A stretch of DNA of 64,000 nucleotides from REEB95 sp035934235 (GCA_035934235.1 DASYYB010000034.1:28066-92065); one strand, 5' to 3'; shown: positions 1 through 9,526, numbered from the stretch's first letter. Made by a program: numbers and translations. The notes: a model not told the origin generated them from the letters alone.

Positions 1-684
1 GACGCGGTGTTCCTGGCCGACCGCATTATCGTGTTCGGCAGCGATCCCGGCTGCATCCGCGCCGACATTCCGGTGCCGCTGCCGCGACCGCGCGACCAAG
101 CGAACCCGATCTTCCGCAACCTAGTCGATCAGGTCTACACGCTGCTCACGACGGTACCCGGCACCGAGGCGGCCAAGCGCCGCGCCGAGCCGATCGGCCT
201 TGGCTATCGTCTGCCCGACGCGTCGATCCAGCAGCTGACCGGTCTGCTCGAAGCGCTGTCGCAACCGCCCTACGAGGGCCGTGCCGATCTGCCCAAGCTC
301 GCCGAGAACGAGCATCTGTCGACCGACGATTTGATGGTGCTGGTGGAGACGCTCCAGCTTCTCGGTTTCGCCCAAGTCGGCGGCGGCGACATCGAGGTTC
401 TACCGGCCGGCCGCGCCTTCGCCGCGGCCGATCTCCAGCACCGCAAGCAGATCTTCAACGATCACATGCGACGCGCCGTGCCGTTGGCCGCGCACATCCG
501 CCGTGTGCTCGACGAGCGGCCCGGACACAGCGCGCCCGAAGGCCGTTTCCTCGCCGAACTCGAAGATTATCTGTCGGAACAGGAAGCGCGGCAGGTCTTC
601 GAGACGGTGATCAACTGGGCCCGCTATGCCGAACTCTTCGCCTACGACATCGACAGCGGCGTGTTGAGCCTCGAGAATCCCTGA
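1..684 (+). CDS. ABC transporter ATP-binding protein, NitT/TauT type, C-terminal part (5' end outside window)
   Basis: The frame is open from base 1 and lacks its start and nucleotide-binding core. The first visible residues (DAVFLADRIIVF) match the stretch just after the H-loop of ABC ATPases. They are followed by about 150 residues of the 'AAA-associated' C-terminal domain found on some nitrate/sulfonate/taurine-type ATPases in Alphaproteobacteria. The Walker motifs must lie upstream. The likely role is energising uptake of an anion or small organic substrate with a permease and binding protein outside the window; the substrate cannot be read here. It ends 22 bases before the MFS gene on the same strand. 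Confidence 0.8.
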   Translation, partial: DAVFLADRIIVFGSDPGCIRADIPVPLPRPRDQANPIFRNLVDQVYTLLTTVPGTEAAKRRAEPIGLGYRLPDASIQQLTGLLEALSQPPYEGRADLPKLAENEHLSTDDLMVLVETLQLLGFAQVGGGDIEVLPAGRAFAAADLQHRKQIFNDHMRRAVPLAAHIRRVLDERPGHSAPEGRFLAELEDYLSEQEARQVFETVINWARYAELFAYDIDSGVLSLENP

Positions 685-706
685 ACGCCGGATAGCGGCC
701 GCCGCC

Positions 707-1897
707 ATGATCCGTTCCGGTTCGCGCGTGTTGGTCGTGCTCTTGGGCGCGATGACCGCGCTCACGGCGCTCGCCATCGACATGAGCCTGCCGGCGCTGC
801 CGGCCTTGAGCGCCGAATTCGACGCGTCGCCCGAACGCGTGCAGCTGACGCTGAGCCTGTTCATCATCGGCTACGCCGTCGGCCAGCTCTTCCACGGGCC
901 GCTGTCCGATCGCTTCGGTCGCAAGCCGATTCTGATCGCCGGCCTGGTGATCTATGGCGGCGCATCGATCGTCTGCGCGCTGAGCCAGAGCATCGACCTC
1001 TTGATCTCGGCGCGGCTGGTGATGGGATTCGGCGGCTGCGTCGGTCCGGTCCTCGCCCGTGCCGTCGTGCGCGACCATTACGGCGGCCCACATGCCGCGC
1101 AGATGTTCTCGTCGCTAACCGCGGTCTTCGCGCTGGCGCCGCTGATCGCGCCGACCGTCGGCGGCTGGCTGCTGGTACATTTCAGCTGGCGGGCGATTTT
1201 CGTCGCGCTGACGCTGTTCGCCGGCACGCTGTTCGTGGTGATCGTCTTCGGCTTCGCCGAATCGCTGAAAGCGCCCGATGCCGACGCCTTGCGGCTCGGC
1301 CGCCTGGTCCGCAACTATCAGACGTTCCTGACCAGCCGCCTTTGCCTCGGCTACGCGCTGCTCAATGGCCTATGTTGGGCCGGTATCTTCGCTTTCCTGT
1401 CCGGCTCGCCATTCGTGTTTATTTCCATCTACGGCGTCGCGCCGGAGCACTACGGCTATTACTTCGCGCTGGCGGCGGTGGCGCTCGTAATCGGCGCGTT
1501 GTCGAACAAGCGGCTGCTACGGCGGCACGGGCACGAACGCGTGTTGCGCTGGGGCTTGATCGCGACCGTTACCGGCGGCGCCGTGGTGCTGATCGCGTGC
1601 GCCACGCGCTGGGGCAGCGCCGGCGGCGTGATGGCTGGATTCATGCTCTATATCTGGGGCCAAGCGGTGGTGGCACCCAACGCGATGGCGGCGGCGCTGG
1701 AGCCAATTCCACACATGGCCGGCACCGGTGCCGCGCTCATGGGCGCGGTGCAGATGGGCGCCGGCGCGCTCGCCGGTTATGCCGTCAACGCCTTCTACGA
1801 CGGCACGCCGACGCCGATGGGTGCGGTGATTCTGGCGATGGCGCTGGCGACGGCGGGGATTTATTTGGCGCTACTGCGGCGGCCGGCAACAGCGTAA
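707..1897 (+). CDS. MFS drug-resistance transporter, Bcr/CflA family
   Basis: A 396-residue inner-membrane protein with about 12 hydrophobic segments. The N-terminus has the DxxLPALP pattern of Bcr/CflA proton-driven exporters (DMSLPALP, residues 25-32). The MFS motif A follows in the loop after TM2 (GPLSDRFGRKP, 64-74). Length is normal for the family. It most likely exports drugs or sulfonamide/bicyclomycin-like compounds by proton antiport; the real substrate is unknown. It follows the ABC ATPase closely and converges on lysS with 6 bases between the stop codons. ATG 707 is the first start of the frame and agrees with the usual family N-terminus. Confidence 0.87.
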   Translation: MIRSGSRVLVVLLGAMTALTALAIDMSLPALPALSAEFDASPERVQLTLSLFIIGYAVGQLFHGPLSDRFGRKPILIAGLVIYGGASIVCALSQSIDLLISARLVMGFGGCVGPVLARAVVRDHYGGPHAAQMFSSLTAVFALAPLIAPTVGGWLLVHFSWRAIFVALTLFAGTLFVVIVFGFAESLKAPDADALRLGRLVRNYQTFLTSRLCLGYALLNGLCWAGIFAFLSGSPFVFISIYGVAPEHYGYYFALAAVALVIGALSNKRLLRRHGHERVLRWGLIATVTGGAVVLIACATRWGSAGGVMAGFMLYIWGQAVVAPNAMAAALEPIPHMAGTGAALMGAVQMGAGALAGYAVNAFYDGTPTPMGAVILAMALATAGIYLALLRRPATA

Positions 1898-1903
1898 CGG
1901 CCG

Positions 1904-3400
1904 TCAGACCTTCGGCCGCATGGTCGGGAAGGCGATCACGTCGCGGATCGACGGGCTGTCGGTCAGCAGCATGGCGAGACGATCGATGCCAATGCCAAGG
2001 CCGCCCGCGGGCGGCATGCCATATTCGAGCGCGGTGACGAAATCGTCGTCGAGACGCTGCGCCTCCTCGTCGCCGCGGTCGCGCGCCGTCATCTGTGCCT
2101 CGAAGCGCGCACGCTGATCGAGCGGATCGTTGATCTCGGAAAAGGCGTTCGCCACCTCCCAGCCGTTGACATAGGTCTCAAAGCGCTCGACCAGGCGCGG
2201 ATCGCGCGGATCGGGCTTGGCCAAGGGCGAGATGTCACGCGGAAATCTCGTGACGTGGATCGGCTGGATCAAGCTGTCCTCGACCTTGGCGGCGAACGCC
2301 GCTTCGAGTGCCTGGCCCCATGAGGCGGTCTTGAGCACGTCGGCGCCGAGCTTCTTGGCCGCGTCGCGCGCCGCGCCGGCGTCGGCGATCGCCAGGAAGT
2401 CGACGCCGGTTTTTTCTTTCACCAGCTCCGCCATGGACTTGCGCGGCCACGGCGCCTGGAGCTCGATCTCGTGCTTGCCGTAGGGAATCTTGGTTGTGCC
2501 GAGCACCTCGCGGGCGATGGTGACGACGAGGTGTTCGGTCGTTTCCATCATTGTCGTGTAATCGGCGAAGGCCTGATAAAGCTCGAGCGAGGTGAATTCG
2601 GGATTGTGCCGCGGGCTGATGCCTTCGTTGCGGAAGTTGCGGTTGATCTCGAACAGCTTGTCCGACAGGCCGCCGACCATGAGCCGCTTCAGATGCAGCT
2701 CGGGCGCGATGCGCAGATAGAGTTCGAGGTCGAGTGCGTTGTGATGCGTGACGAACGGCTTGGCCGAGGCGCCGCCCGGAATCGTGTGCAGCATCGGCGT
2801 CTCGACTTCGAGAAAGCCACGCTCGATCAGCAGCCGACGCATCACCGCGATGATCTGCGAGCGGCGGCGCAGTGTCTGGCGCGATTCCTCGCTCATGATG
2901 AGGTCGAGATAACGCTGGCGGTAGCGCGTCTCGACGTCGGTGAGGCCGTGGAACTTCTCGGGCAGCGGCAACAGTGCCTTGGCCAGCACGGTCAAGGCGC
3001 GCGCGTTGACCGTTAGCTCGCCGCGCGGCGTGCGCCGGACCAGGCCGTCGACGCCGATAAGGTCGCCGAGGTCCAGGAGCTTGAGAACCGCCATCGCCTC
3101 GGGCGCGAGGTTGTCCTTGTGGCAGAAGACCTGGATCTTGCCGGTCGCGTCGTGCAGGTCGACGAACATGCCGCTGTTGCGCAGGGCGCGGATGCGGCCG
3201 GCAACCTTGACCCGGTCTTGCGTTTCGGTGCCGGTGGCCAAGTTTGCGTATTTGACGTCGAGCTCGGCAGCGCGTGCATCGGGCGCGAAACCGCTGGCGT
3301 AAGGATCGACGCCGAGCGCCTTGAGCTGCACGAGCTTGTCGAGACGCTGCGCGCGGTAGTCGGTTGCGCTTTTGGCTTCCTGGTTTTGTTTTTCCGCCAT
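1904..3400 (-). CDS. lysS: Lysyl-tRNA synthetase, class II
   Basis: This 498-residue cytoplasmic enzyme charges tRNA-Lys using ATP. An N-terminal OB-fold anticodon-binding domain covers about residues 60-150. The class II catalytic core follows: motif 1 near 194-208 (RGFLEVETPML), motif 2 near 255-268 (RNFRNEG followed by HNPEFT) and motif 3 at the C-terminus (GIGIDRLAMLL). The open frame runs 89 codons further upstream, but that stretch is Ser/Arg-rich and lies over the neighbouring ABC gene in another frame. ATG 3400 gives the normal LysS N-terminus and was chosen. It lies 49 bases downstream of the ABC exporter gene on the same strand. Confidence 0.97.
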   Translation of the reverse strand: MAEKQNQEAKSATDYRAQRLDKLVQLKALGVDPYASGFAPDARAAELDVKYANLATGTETQDRVKVAGRIRALRNSGMFVDLHDATGKIQVFCHKDNLAPEAMAVLKLLDLGDLIGVDGLVRRTPRGELTVNARALTVLAKALLPLPEKFHGLTDVETRYRQRYLDLIMSEESRQTLRRRSQIIAVMRRLLIERGFLEVETPMLHTIPGGASAKPFVTHHNALDLELYLRIAPELHLKRLMVGGLSDKLFEINRNFRNEGISPRHNPEFTSLELYQAFADYTTMMETTEHLVVTIAREVLGTTKIPYGKHEIELQAPWPRKSMAELVKEKTGVDFLAIADAGAARDAAKKLGADVLKTASWGQALEAAFAAKVEDSLIQPIHVTRFPRDISPLAKPDPRDPRLVERFETYVNGWEVANAFSEINDPLDQRARFEAQMTARDRGDEEAQRLDDDFVTALEYGMPPAGGLGIGIDRLAMLLTDSPSIRDVIAFPTMRPKV

Positions 3401-3449
3401 GCCGGATCCCTTTGGCGGTTCGTTGTAACGGCTTGGCGGCAAAGCGCAA

Positions 3450-5189
3450 CTATTCCGCGACGAGCGCGCCGGCATGGAAGCGCGTGAGATCGAGGACGCG
3501 GTCGTGCAGCGCCTTGAGGCTTTCGCGGTGGCCGACGCTGACGATGGCCGCATCGGGATGGCGGCTGCGCAGCAAACCATAGAGCCGCGCCTCGTCGTCC
3601 TCGTCGACCGCCGAGCTGGCCTCGTCGAGGAAGATGAGATCGGGATGCGCCAGGAGCACGCGCGCAAAGGCGACGCGCTGCTGCTCGCCGAGCGACAGGC
3701 GCAGCGGCCAGTTTTGGTCGTCGGCCAGATTGGCCGCGAGCGCGCCGAGACCGACCCGCTCGAGCGCTTCGATCATGCGAGCGTCGTCGACCGCGCTTTC
3801 GAGCGCGGGATAGGCCAGCGCCTGCTTGAGGGTGCCGAGCGGGAAGTAGGGTCGCTGCGGCATGAAGAAGGTCCGGCCGGCGCCGAGACGCACATCGCCA
3901 CGGCCGTAAGGCCAGATACCGGCGGCGGCACGCAGCAGGGTCGACTTGCCGGTGCCGGACGGACCGGTGATCAGCAGCGAGCCGCCGGGCTCGACGCGCA
4001 GCGACACGCCGCGAACCAGCGGCGCGCCGTCCGGCAGATCGAGATCGAGATCGCGGATGTCGATGCCAACGCCTTCGCGATGGAGGCGGATCGGCTGGGG
4101 TGCGCGCAAGCCGGCCTCGATCTCGTCCATGCGCTGTTCGAAGGTCGTGAGACGTTCGGTAACGGCGACCCACGTCGCGATGTCGGTGAACGAATTGATG
4201 ATGAACGACAACGAGCTTTGAACGTTGCTGAAGGCGTCGACCACCTGGAACAGCCCACCCATCTGGATCTGCTTGGCGAAATAGCGCGGCGACACCACGA
4301 GAACCGGAAAGACCGCCGCCACCTGCGAATAACCCGACGTGAACCAGTTGAGCTTTTTCTGCCGCAGCATGATGCGCCAGAAATTGTCGAAGAGGCTGCC
4401 GAACCGCCCGTCGAAGGTTTCGCGCTCGGGCGGTTCGCCGCCATAAAGCGCGACGCTCTCGGCGTTCTCGCGCAGGCGAACCAGGCTGTAACGGAAGTCG
4501 GCTTCGAAGCGTTGCTGCGCGAAATTGAGCGGCACCAGCGGCCGGCCGATCTTGACAGTCAGCCAGGTACCCAAACCGGCGTAGATGAGCGCGGCCCAGG
4601 CGAGATAGGCGGGAATATGAACGGTCCCGAGCGAGCCGAGCGGAATCTCGGCCGGGCCCGACAGGCCAACCAGGATGACCATGAAAGACGCCAATGACAC
4701 GACCGAGCTCAACAGCCCAAGCGCGAGCGTTGCGACGTAGGAGACATAGAGCCGTAGATCGTCGGCGATACGCTGGTCGGGGTTGTCGGTGATGGTCCGG
4801 TCGAGTTGCAGCCGGTAATAGCGCCGGTCACCGAGCCAACGATCGAGATAGTGGCCGGTCAGCCAACGCCGCCAACGGATCTGGAGCATCTGCTGGAGGT
4901 AGACCGCGTAAACCGACATCGCGATGCTGGCGGCGGCCAAACCGCAGAAGATTCCGAGCTGTTTAAAGAACTCCGGCGCGTTGAATTCCTGGAGCGCGTT
5001 GTAGAACGCGTTGTTCCACGCATTGATACGGACCGACACGTAGACGTTGCCGAGATTGAGCGCGACGACGGCGATCAGCAGCGCCCAGGCGATGCGCTTC
5101 TCATCCGACGACCAATAAGGCCGTGCCAGGCGCCAGGCGAGGCGGAGCATCGTCCGTCGTTTGCCGTTCATTGCTGCGTTCCGCGCCAC
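3450..5189 (-). CDS. ABC transporter with fused permease and ATPase, SbmA/YddA-like
   Basis: A 579-residue half-transporter. The N-terminal membrane domain (about 30-345) is of the ABC_membrane_2 type seen in YddA, BacA-related and ABCD proteins, with an EAA-like loop near residues 239-250 (LRENAESVALYG). The C-terminal ATPase has Walker A (GPSGTGKST, 409-417), signature (LSLGEQQR, 498-505) and Walker B (LIFLDEAS, 518-525). It would work as a homodimer in the inner membrane. Relatives move peptides, vitamin B12 or very-long-chain fatty acids, so the substrate stays open. A second start at 5171 is also possible. It lies between hldE and lysS on the same strand. Confidence 0.88.
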   Translation of the reverse strand: MARNAAMNGKRRTMLRLAWRLARPYWSSDEKRIAWALLIAVVALNLGNVYVSVRINAWNNAFYNALQEFNAPEFFKQLGIFCGLAAASIAMSVYAVYLQQMLQIRWRRWLTGHYLDRWLGDRRYYRLQLDRTITDNPDQRIADDLRLYVSYVATLALGLLSSVVSLASFMVILVGLSGPAEIPLGSLGTVHIPAYLAWAALIYAGLGTWLTVKIGRPLVPLNFAQQRFEADFRYSLVRLRENAESVALYGGEPPERETFDGRFGSLFDNFWRIMLRQKKLNWFTSGYSQVAAVFPVLVVSPRYFAKQIQMGGLFQVVDAFSNVQSSLSFIINSFTDIATWVAVTERLTTFEQRMDEIEAGLRAPQPIRLHREGVGIDIRDLDLDLPDGAPLVRGVSLRVEPGGSLLITGPSGTGKSTLLRAAAGIWPYGRGDVRLGAGRTFFMPQRPYFPLGTLKQALAYPALESAVDDARMIEALERVGLGALAANLADDQNWPLRLSLGEQQRVAFARVLLAHPDLIFLDEASSAVDEDDEARLYGLLRSRHPDAAIVSVGHRESLKALHDRVLDLTRFHAGALVAE

Positions 5190-5232
5190 CTGACCGGATT
5201 TAGGACCACTCGCTACGCCTCACCCCGCGGCG

Positions 5233-6687
5233 TCAGCGTGCAGCGCGGGCAATCGTCGCCGTCGTGCTGTAGCCGGGCACGAGCGTGGCCAGCAGCACCC
5301 GGCCGCCATAGGATTCGACGATGTCGGCGCCGACGACCTGGTCGTGGCGATAATCCGAGCCCTTGATCAGCACGTCGGGCCGCAATTCGCGGATGAGGTC
5401 GACCGGCGTCTCGGCATCGAAGATCACGACCATATCGACCGGCGCGAGCGAGGCGAGCACCGCGGCGCGCGCGGCTTCGTTCTGCACCGGCCGTTCCGGC
5501 CCTTTGAGCCGCCGTACCGACGCGTCGCTGTTGAGGCCGACCACCAGCCGGTCGCAGGCAGCGCGCGCTTCGGTCAACAGCGAAACATGGCCGGGATGAA
5601 TCAAGTCGAAGCAACCGTTGGTGAAGCCGATCTTGAGGCCGTTGCGGCGCCAGCGCGCGACGTGATCGACCGCCAGCGCCAACGGCAGCTCCTTGCGGTT
5701 GCGCAGCGTGTCGCGGTCGACCAGCGCCTCTGCCAGCTCGCTGGCGTGGACGACGGCGGTGCCGACCTTGCCGACGACGATGCCGGCGGCGACGTTGGCG
5801 GCACGCGCTGCGTCCAACAGGCTCGCACCGGCCGCAAGCGCCGCGCCGAGCACCGCGACGACGGTGTCGCCCGCGCCCGAGACGTCGAAAACCTCGCGCG
5901 CCTCGGCGGCAAGCCGATGGACGTCCGATCCGTCGATCACCAGCATGCCGTCCTTGCCGCACGACACCAGCATGGCGCCGAAACCGTGCCGGCGGATCAA
6001 TTCGCGCGCCGCGGCAATCACCGCGTCATCGTCGGCCAGCGCATGACCCACGGCTTCGGCGAGCTCGCGCCGGTTGGGCTTCAACACGCTGGCGCCTTGA
6101 TAAATCGCGTAGTCATGGCCCTTGGGATCGACGATGACTTTGCGCCCGGCGGCGCGCGCCAGATCGATGATATCGCGGGCGACACCGCCGACGAGGACGC
6201 CTTTGGCATAATCCGACAGAATGACCGCTTGGTGATGCGGCAGCGAAGCTTTGATCTGCGCCAGCATGTCGGACCGCGTTTGCGCCGAGATCGGCGCAAT
6301 GCGTTCGTGATCGGCGCGCAGCAGCTGTTGCGTCTCCGCGACGTAGCGTGTCTTGACGGAGGTCGCGCGGTCGCGCTCGGCCAGGACGTGCGCCTCGGCA
6401 TTGCCCACGGCGGCGACCATACGCGCAATTTCGTGGCCGGCCGTATCGGCGCCGGTGACCGAGACGAAGCAGGTCTCGGCGCCCAGCGCGTGCAGATTCC
6501 GCAGCACGTTGCCGGCGCCGCCGAGGCGCCGCTCTTCGCTTGCGACATGCAGCACCGGCACCGGCGCTTCGGGCGAAATGCGTTCGACCCGGCCGGTCAC
6601 GTAATGATCGAGCATGACATCGCCGGCGCAAATCACCCGTGCGCGGCCGAATGCCTCGACCAACCCGATGAGATCCGTCTCTGCCAT
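5233..6687 (-). CDS. hldE: Bifunctional heptose 7-phosphate kinase / heptose 1-phosphate adenylyltransferase
   Basis: The 484-residue enzyme carries two steps of ADP-L-glycero-D-manno-heptose synthesis for lipopolysaccharide core. Residues 1-320 form a PfkB kinase with the substrate-binding GGAGNVLRNL near 56-65 and the GAGDT catalytic motif at 271-275. Residues 350-484 form a nucleotidyltransferase with FTNGCFDLIHPGH at 355-367, where HxGH is the ATP site. The domain order is as in E. coli HldE (RfaE). The frame is open 13 codons upstream, but ATG 6687 gives the family start and has a GGGCT stretch just before it. It implies heptose-containing LPS. Confidence 0.96.
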   Translation of the reverse strand: MAETDLIGLVEAFGRARVICAGDVMLDHYVTGRVERISPEAPVPVLHVASEERRLGGAGNVLRNLHALGAETCFVSVTGADTAGHEIARMVAAVGNAEAHVLAERDRATSVKTRYVAETQQLLRADHERIAPISAQTRSDMLAQIKASLPHHQAVILSDYAKGVLVGGVARDIIDLARAAGRKVIVDPKGHDYAIYQGASVLKPNRRELAEAVGHALADDDAVIAAARELIRRHGFGAMLVSCGKDGMLVIDGSDVHRLAAEAREVFDVSGAGDTVVAVLGAALAAGASLLDAARAANVAAGIVVGKVGTAVVHASELAEALVDRDTLRNRKELPLALAVDHVARWRRNGLKIGFTNGCFDLIHPGHVSLLTEARAACDRLVVGLNSDASVRRLKGPERPVQNEAARAAVLASLAPVDMVVIFDAETPVDLIRELRPDVLIKGSDYRHDQVVGADIVESYGGRVLLATLVPGYSTTATIARAAR

Positions 6688-6760
6688 AGAGCCCTGTTTA
6701 TGATGGCGAATCCCGGTCCGAGGCAAGCAAAACCGGTTCTGGCTCGCTATATTAAAGGGT

Positions 6761-7516
6761 ATGCGTAGGAACGATGGCCATCGCGCTGCCGCCGCGGCGC
6801 CGACCGTGCCCGCCGGATCGCGGATTTACGCCATCGGCGACGTGCACGGCCGGCTCGACCTTTTGACCAGGCTGCACGCGCTCATCACGGCCGACGCCGC
6901 CGACGCGCCCGCGCGTCGCCGGGTGATCGTCTATCTCGGCGACTATATCGATCGCGGGCCGGACTCCCGTGGCGTGATCGAGTTGTTGTTACAGCCGCCG
7001 GTCCCCGGGTTCGAGCACGTCCACCTCTTCGGCAACCACGAGGATTTCCTGCTCCAATTCCTCGAACACGCCGAAGTCGGACCGCATTGGTGCGCCTACG
7101 GCGGCCTCGCGACGCTCGCGAGCTACGGCGTGCGGCCGCCGGCCGGCCTCACCCCGCATGCAGCCGATTTCGAAACCGCGCGCCACGCGCTGGCCGACAA
7201 GCTTCCGTCCGCGCACGTCGGCTTTCTGCGCGGCCTGAAACTCACGCACATGGAAGGCGACTATCTGTTCGTCCACGCTGGGGTTAAGCCGGGCATCGCG
7301 CTTGCCGAACAGCAGGCTGAAGACCTGTTATGGATCCGCGGCGAGTTCCTGGAATCGACCGACGATTTCGGCGCTTGCGTCGTGCACGGCCACACCATCG
7401 TCGAAACACCGGAGCAGCACGCCAACCGCATCGCCATCGACACCGGCGCTTTCGCCACCGACACGCTGACCGCGCTGGTGCTCGAGGGCGCCGAGCGGCG
7501 CTTCATCCAGACGTAG
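6761..7516 (+). CDS. PPP-family metallophosphoesterase (serine/threonine phosphatase 1-like)
   Basis: A 251-residue cytoplasmic phosphatase. All metal-binding blocks of the PPP family are present in order: GDVHG (26-30), GDYIDRGPDS (60-69), GNHE (91-94), and later histidines in FVHAG and VVHGHT. It resembles bacterial PrpA/Lambda-type phosphatases that remove phosphate from proteins or small molecules using two Mn or Fe ions. No substrate is evident. The AAAGGG sequence ends only one base before ATG 6761, so a GTG at 6803 is a possible alternative start. It is transcribed away from hldE and converges on regA. Confidence 0.9.
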   Translation: MRRNDGHRAAAAAPTVPAGSRIYAIGDVHGRLDLLTRLHALITADAADAPARRRVIVYLGDYIDRGPDSRGVIELLLQPPVPGFEHVHLFGNHEDFLLQFLEHAEVGPHWCAYGGLATLASYGVRPPAGLTPHAADFETARHALADKLPSAHVGFLRGLKLTHMEGDYLFVHAGVKPGIALAEQQAEDLLWIRGEFLESTDDFGACVVHGHTIVETPEQHANRIAIDTGAFATDTLTALVLEGAERRFIQT

Positions 7517-7519
7517 CGC

Positions 7520-8107
7520 TCAGCTCCGCGGCGCGTGTTTGCCCAAGATGCGCTGCAAGGTGCGGCGGTGCATCTTCAAGCGGCGTGCGGTCTCGGACAC
7601 GTTGCGGTCGCATTGCTCGAAGACGCGCTGGATATGCTCCCAGCGCACGCGATCGGCCGACATCGGATCCTCGGGCGGCGGCGGCAGACTGCTGTCGGCA
7701 GTGGCCAGCAGCGCGCGTTCGACCGCGTCGGCATCGACCGGCTTGGGGATATAATCGACCGCGCCGGCCTTCACCGCGGCGACCGCGGTCGCGATATTGC
7801 CGTAGCCGGTGAGCATGACGACGCGCGCGCTCGGCCGTGCCTTGCGCAGCGCCTTGACGACGTCGAGGCCGCTGCCATCGGTCAGGCGCAGATCGACGAC
7901 GGCGAAGGCCGACGGTGCGCTTTCGACGGCTTGCACGCCTGCGGCAACGGACTCGGCGGTGGCGACGATGAAGCCGCGCCGCTCCATCGCCCGCGCCAGC
8001 CGCTGGCAGAGCGGCGCGTCGTCGTCGACGATGAGCAACGTGCGCTCACCTTCGGGCAGCCCGGCCAACGCCGGATTCATCTGAATGTCGCTTTTACCGT
8101 CGCTCAT
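7520..8107 (-). CDS. regA: Redox response regulator RegA/PrrA/ActR family
   Basis: A 195-residue regulator. The receiver domain (22-135) has the acidic pocket DDD (28-30), phospho-acceptor Asp72 and Lys122. A short proline-rich linker (PPPPEDP, 142-148) leads to a Fis-type helix-turn-helix (about 165-192, SETARRLKMHRRTLQRIL). This architecture is diagnostic of the RegA group. Partnered with RegB, it controls energy metabolism genes in response to the quinone pool. ATG 8107 overlaps the regB stop by four bases (ATGA), so the pair is translationally coupled. The frame is open upstream into regB, but that extension is not family-like. Confidence 0.95.
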   Translation of the reverse strand: MSDGKSDIQMNPALAGLPEGERTLLIVDDDAPLCQRLARAMERRGFIVATAESVAAGVQAVESAPSAFAVVDLRLTDGSGLDVVKALRKARPSARVVMLTGYGNIATAVAAVKAGAVDYIPKPVDADAVERALLATADSSLPPPPEDPMSADRVRWEHIQRVFEQCDRNVSETARRLKMHRRTLQRILGKHAPRS

Positions 8108-9492
8108 TTCGCCGCCACCGTCATTGAAGCGCCCGTCCCTGTTGCCGTTTCTACGCGATATTCGTCGCCCTCGAGTTGCGACCGCCGCCATTCCACCACG
8201 ACATGCGCGCCGCCGTCCTTCACGTTGTCGAAGGACAAGCGCGCGCCGGTGCGCTCGAGCAGGCTTTGGGCGATGAAGATGCCGAGCCCCATGTGCGCGC
8301 CGACGTCGGCACGCGCGGAGATATACGGTTGTCCGACGCGCGACAAGAGCGGCGGTGGAAAGCCCGGCCCGTCGTCGACGATGTCGACGGCGACGGTGTC
8401 TTCGCTCCAGCTCGTGGTCACCGTCACCTCGCTACGCGCGAAATCGATGGCGTTACCGAGCAGATTGCCGAGCCCGTGCAGGACTTCGGGCGTGCGCGGC
8501 ACCAGCGGTTCGGCGATCGCGCCGCCCGCCGGATCGCGGCCGGCGCCGATGTCGTGCACGACGCGCACGCCGGCGCGATGATGCGGCTCGCCGGCCGATT
8601 GCACGATCGCCGAAAACGGCATGCGGTTGAAAGGCATCGCCTCGCCTTCACGCGCGCGGCCGAGATCGGCCAGGATCATCCGGCAGCGCTCGCTCTGGCT
8701 CAGCAACAGCTGGGCGTCTTCGGCGATCGGACTGTTCTTCGGTAGGTCGCGCACCAGCTCCTTGGCGATGACCGCGATCGTCGCCAAGGGGCTGCCGAGC
8801 TGGTGCGCCGCGGCGGCGGCCAACGCGCCGACGGCCGCGATCCGCTGTTCGCGCGCCAGGGCGAGCTGGGTCGCGGCATAGGCGTCGCGCATGCGGCGCG
8901 CTTCCTCGGCGACGAACCAGTTGTAGCCGGTGATGAACAGGCTCGACGACACCAACGCCACCCACATGCCGAGAACGTAGATCGGCGCCGGTTCGATCGT
9001 CCGACCGGGCAGCGCCGGCAGCGGCAGATGCGCCAGCGCCAGCACCGTGATGGCGACGACGGTGAGCGCCGACAGGCCGGCAACGGTGCGCCGGGTTAGG
9101 ATGGTGGCCGAAACCGTCGCCGGCGCCAGCATCAGGATGGCGAACGGATTCTGCAATCCGCCGGTGAGGAACAGCAACACGCCGAGCTGCAACGTGTCGA
9201 AAGCGAGATAGATCGCCGCCTCGCGGTTGCCGAGCCGCGCGGCGGCGCGGTTCGAGATCCAGGCGACGACGTTGAGCAGCGCCGAGATGGCGACGACGCC
9301 GAGCGCTGCCGTCAACGGCAGCGCGAAACCCAGAACCTCATGCACCACCAACAGCGTCGCCGCCTGGCCGATGACCGCGACCCAGCGGATCAACACCAGT
9401 ATGCGCAAGCTGACCGCGACGTCGTTGCGCAGGGCGGGCTGAAGTGCCGCTTCGGCCTTGAACAGGCTGGGTTTTTCGCCGATGTTTGCCAT
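8104..9492 (-). CDS. regB: Redox sensor histidine kinase RegB/PrrB/ActS family
   Basis: A 462-residue membrane histidine kinase. About six hydrophobic segments span residues 28-195. The quinone-sensing heptapeptide GGLQNPF lies at 111-117. The H-box AAAAHQLGSPLA holds His230, and the redox-active cysteine is at Cys270 in SERCR, the same 40-residue spacing as His225/Cys265 described for RegB. An ATPase domain with a DDGPGF motif ends the protein. It reads ubiquinone redox state and phosphorylates RegA. ATG 9492 was preferred over GTG 9507 because it gives MANIGEK and sits directly behind a good -10 box. Confidence 0.95.
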   Translation of the reverse strand: MANIGEKPSLFKAEAALQPALRNDVAVSLRILVLIRWVAVIGQAATLLVVHEVLGFALPLTAALGVVAISALLNVVAWISNRAAARLGNREAAIYLAFDTLQLGVLLFLTGGLQNPFAILMLAPATVSATILTRRTVAGLSALTVVAITVLALAHLPLPALPGRTIEPAPIYVLGMWVALVSSSLFITGYNWFVAEEARRMRDAYAATQLALAREQRIAAVGALAAAAAHQLGSPLATIAVIAKELVRDLPKNSPIAEDAQLLLSQSERCRMILADLGRAREGEAMPFNRMPFSAIVQSAGEPHHRAGVRVVHDIGAGRDPAGGAIAEPLVPRTPEVLHGLGNLLGNAIDFARSEVTVTTSWSEDTVAVDIVDDGPGFPPPLLSRVGQPYISARADVGAHMGLGIFIAQSLLERTGARLSFDNVKDGGAHVVVEWRRSQLEGDEYRVETATGTGASMTVAAK

Positions 9493-9498
9493 CGGCTT

Positions 9499-9526
9499 AT
9501 TATACACCGTGCGCTGATGCGGCCAA
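9499..9526 (-). promoter_or_regulatory. Probable regB promoter, leaderless arrangement
   Basis: On the minus strand TTGGCC (9526-9521) and a perfect TATAAT (9504-9499) are separated by 16 bases. Only six bases lie between the -10 box and the ATG at 9492, so the start site predicted by normal spacing coincides with the A of the start codon. No Shine-Dalgarno sequence is present. The transcript is predicted to be leaderless or nearly so. Confidence 0.6.

Noticed and set aside
3474..4697. 407-codon frame antisense to the ABC exporter
   Set aside because: Overlaps a transporter with all ATPase motifs; product has no recognisable domain.
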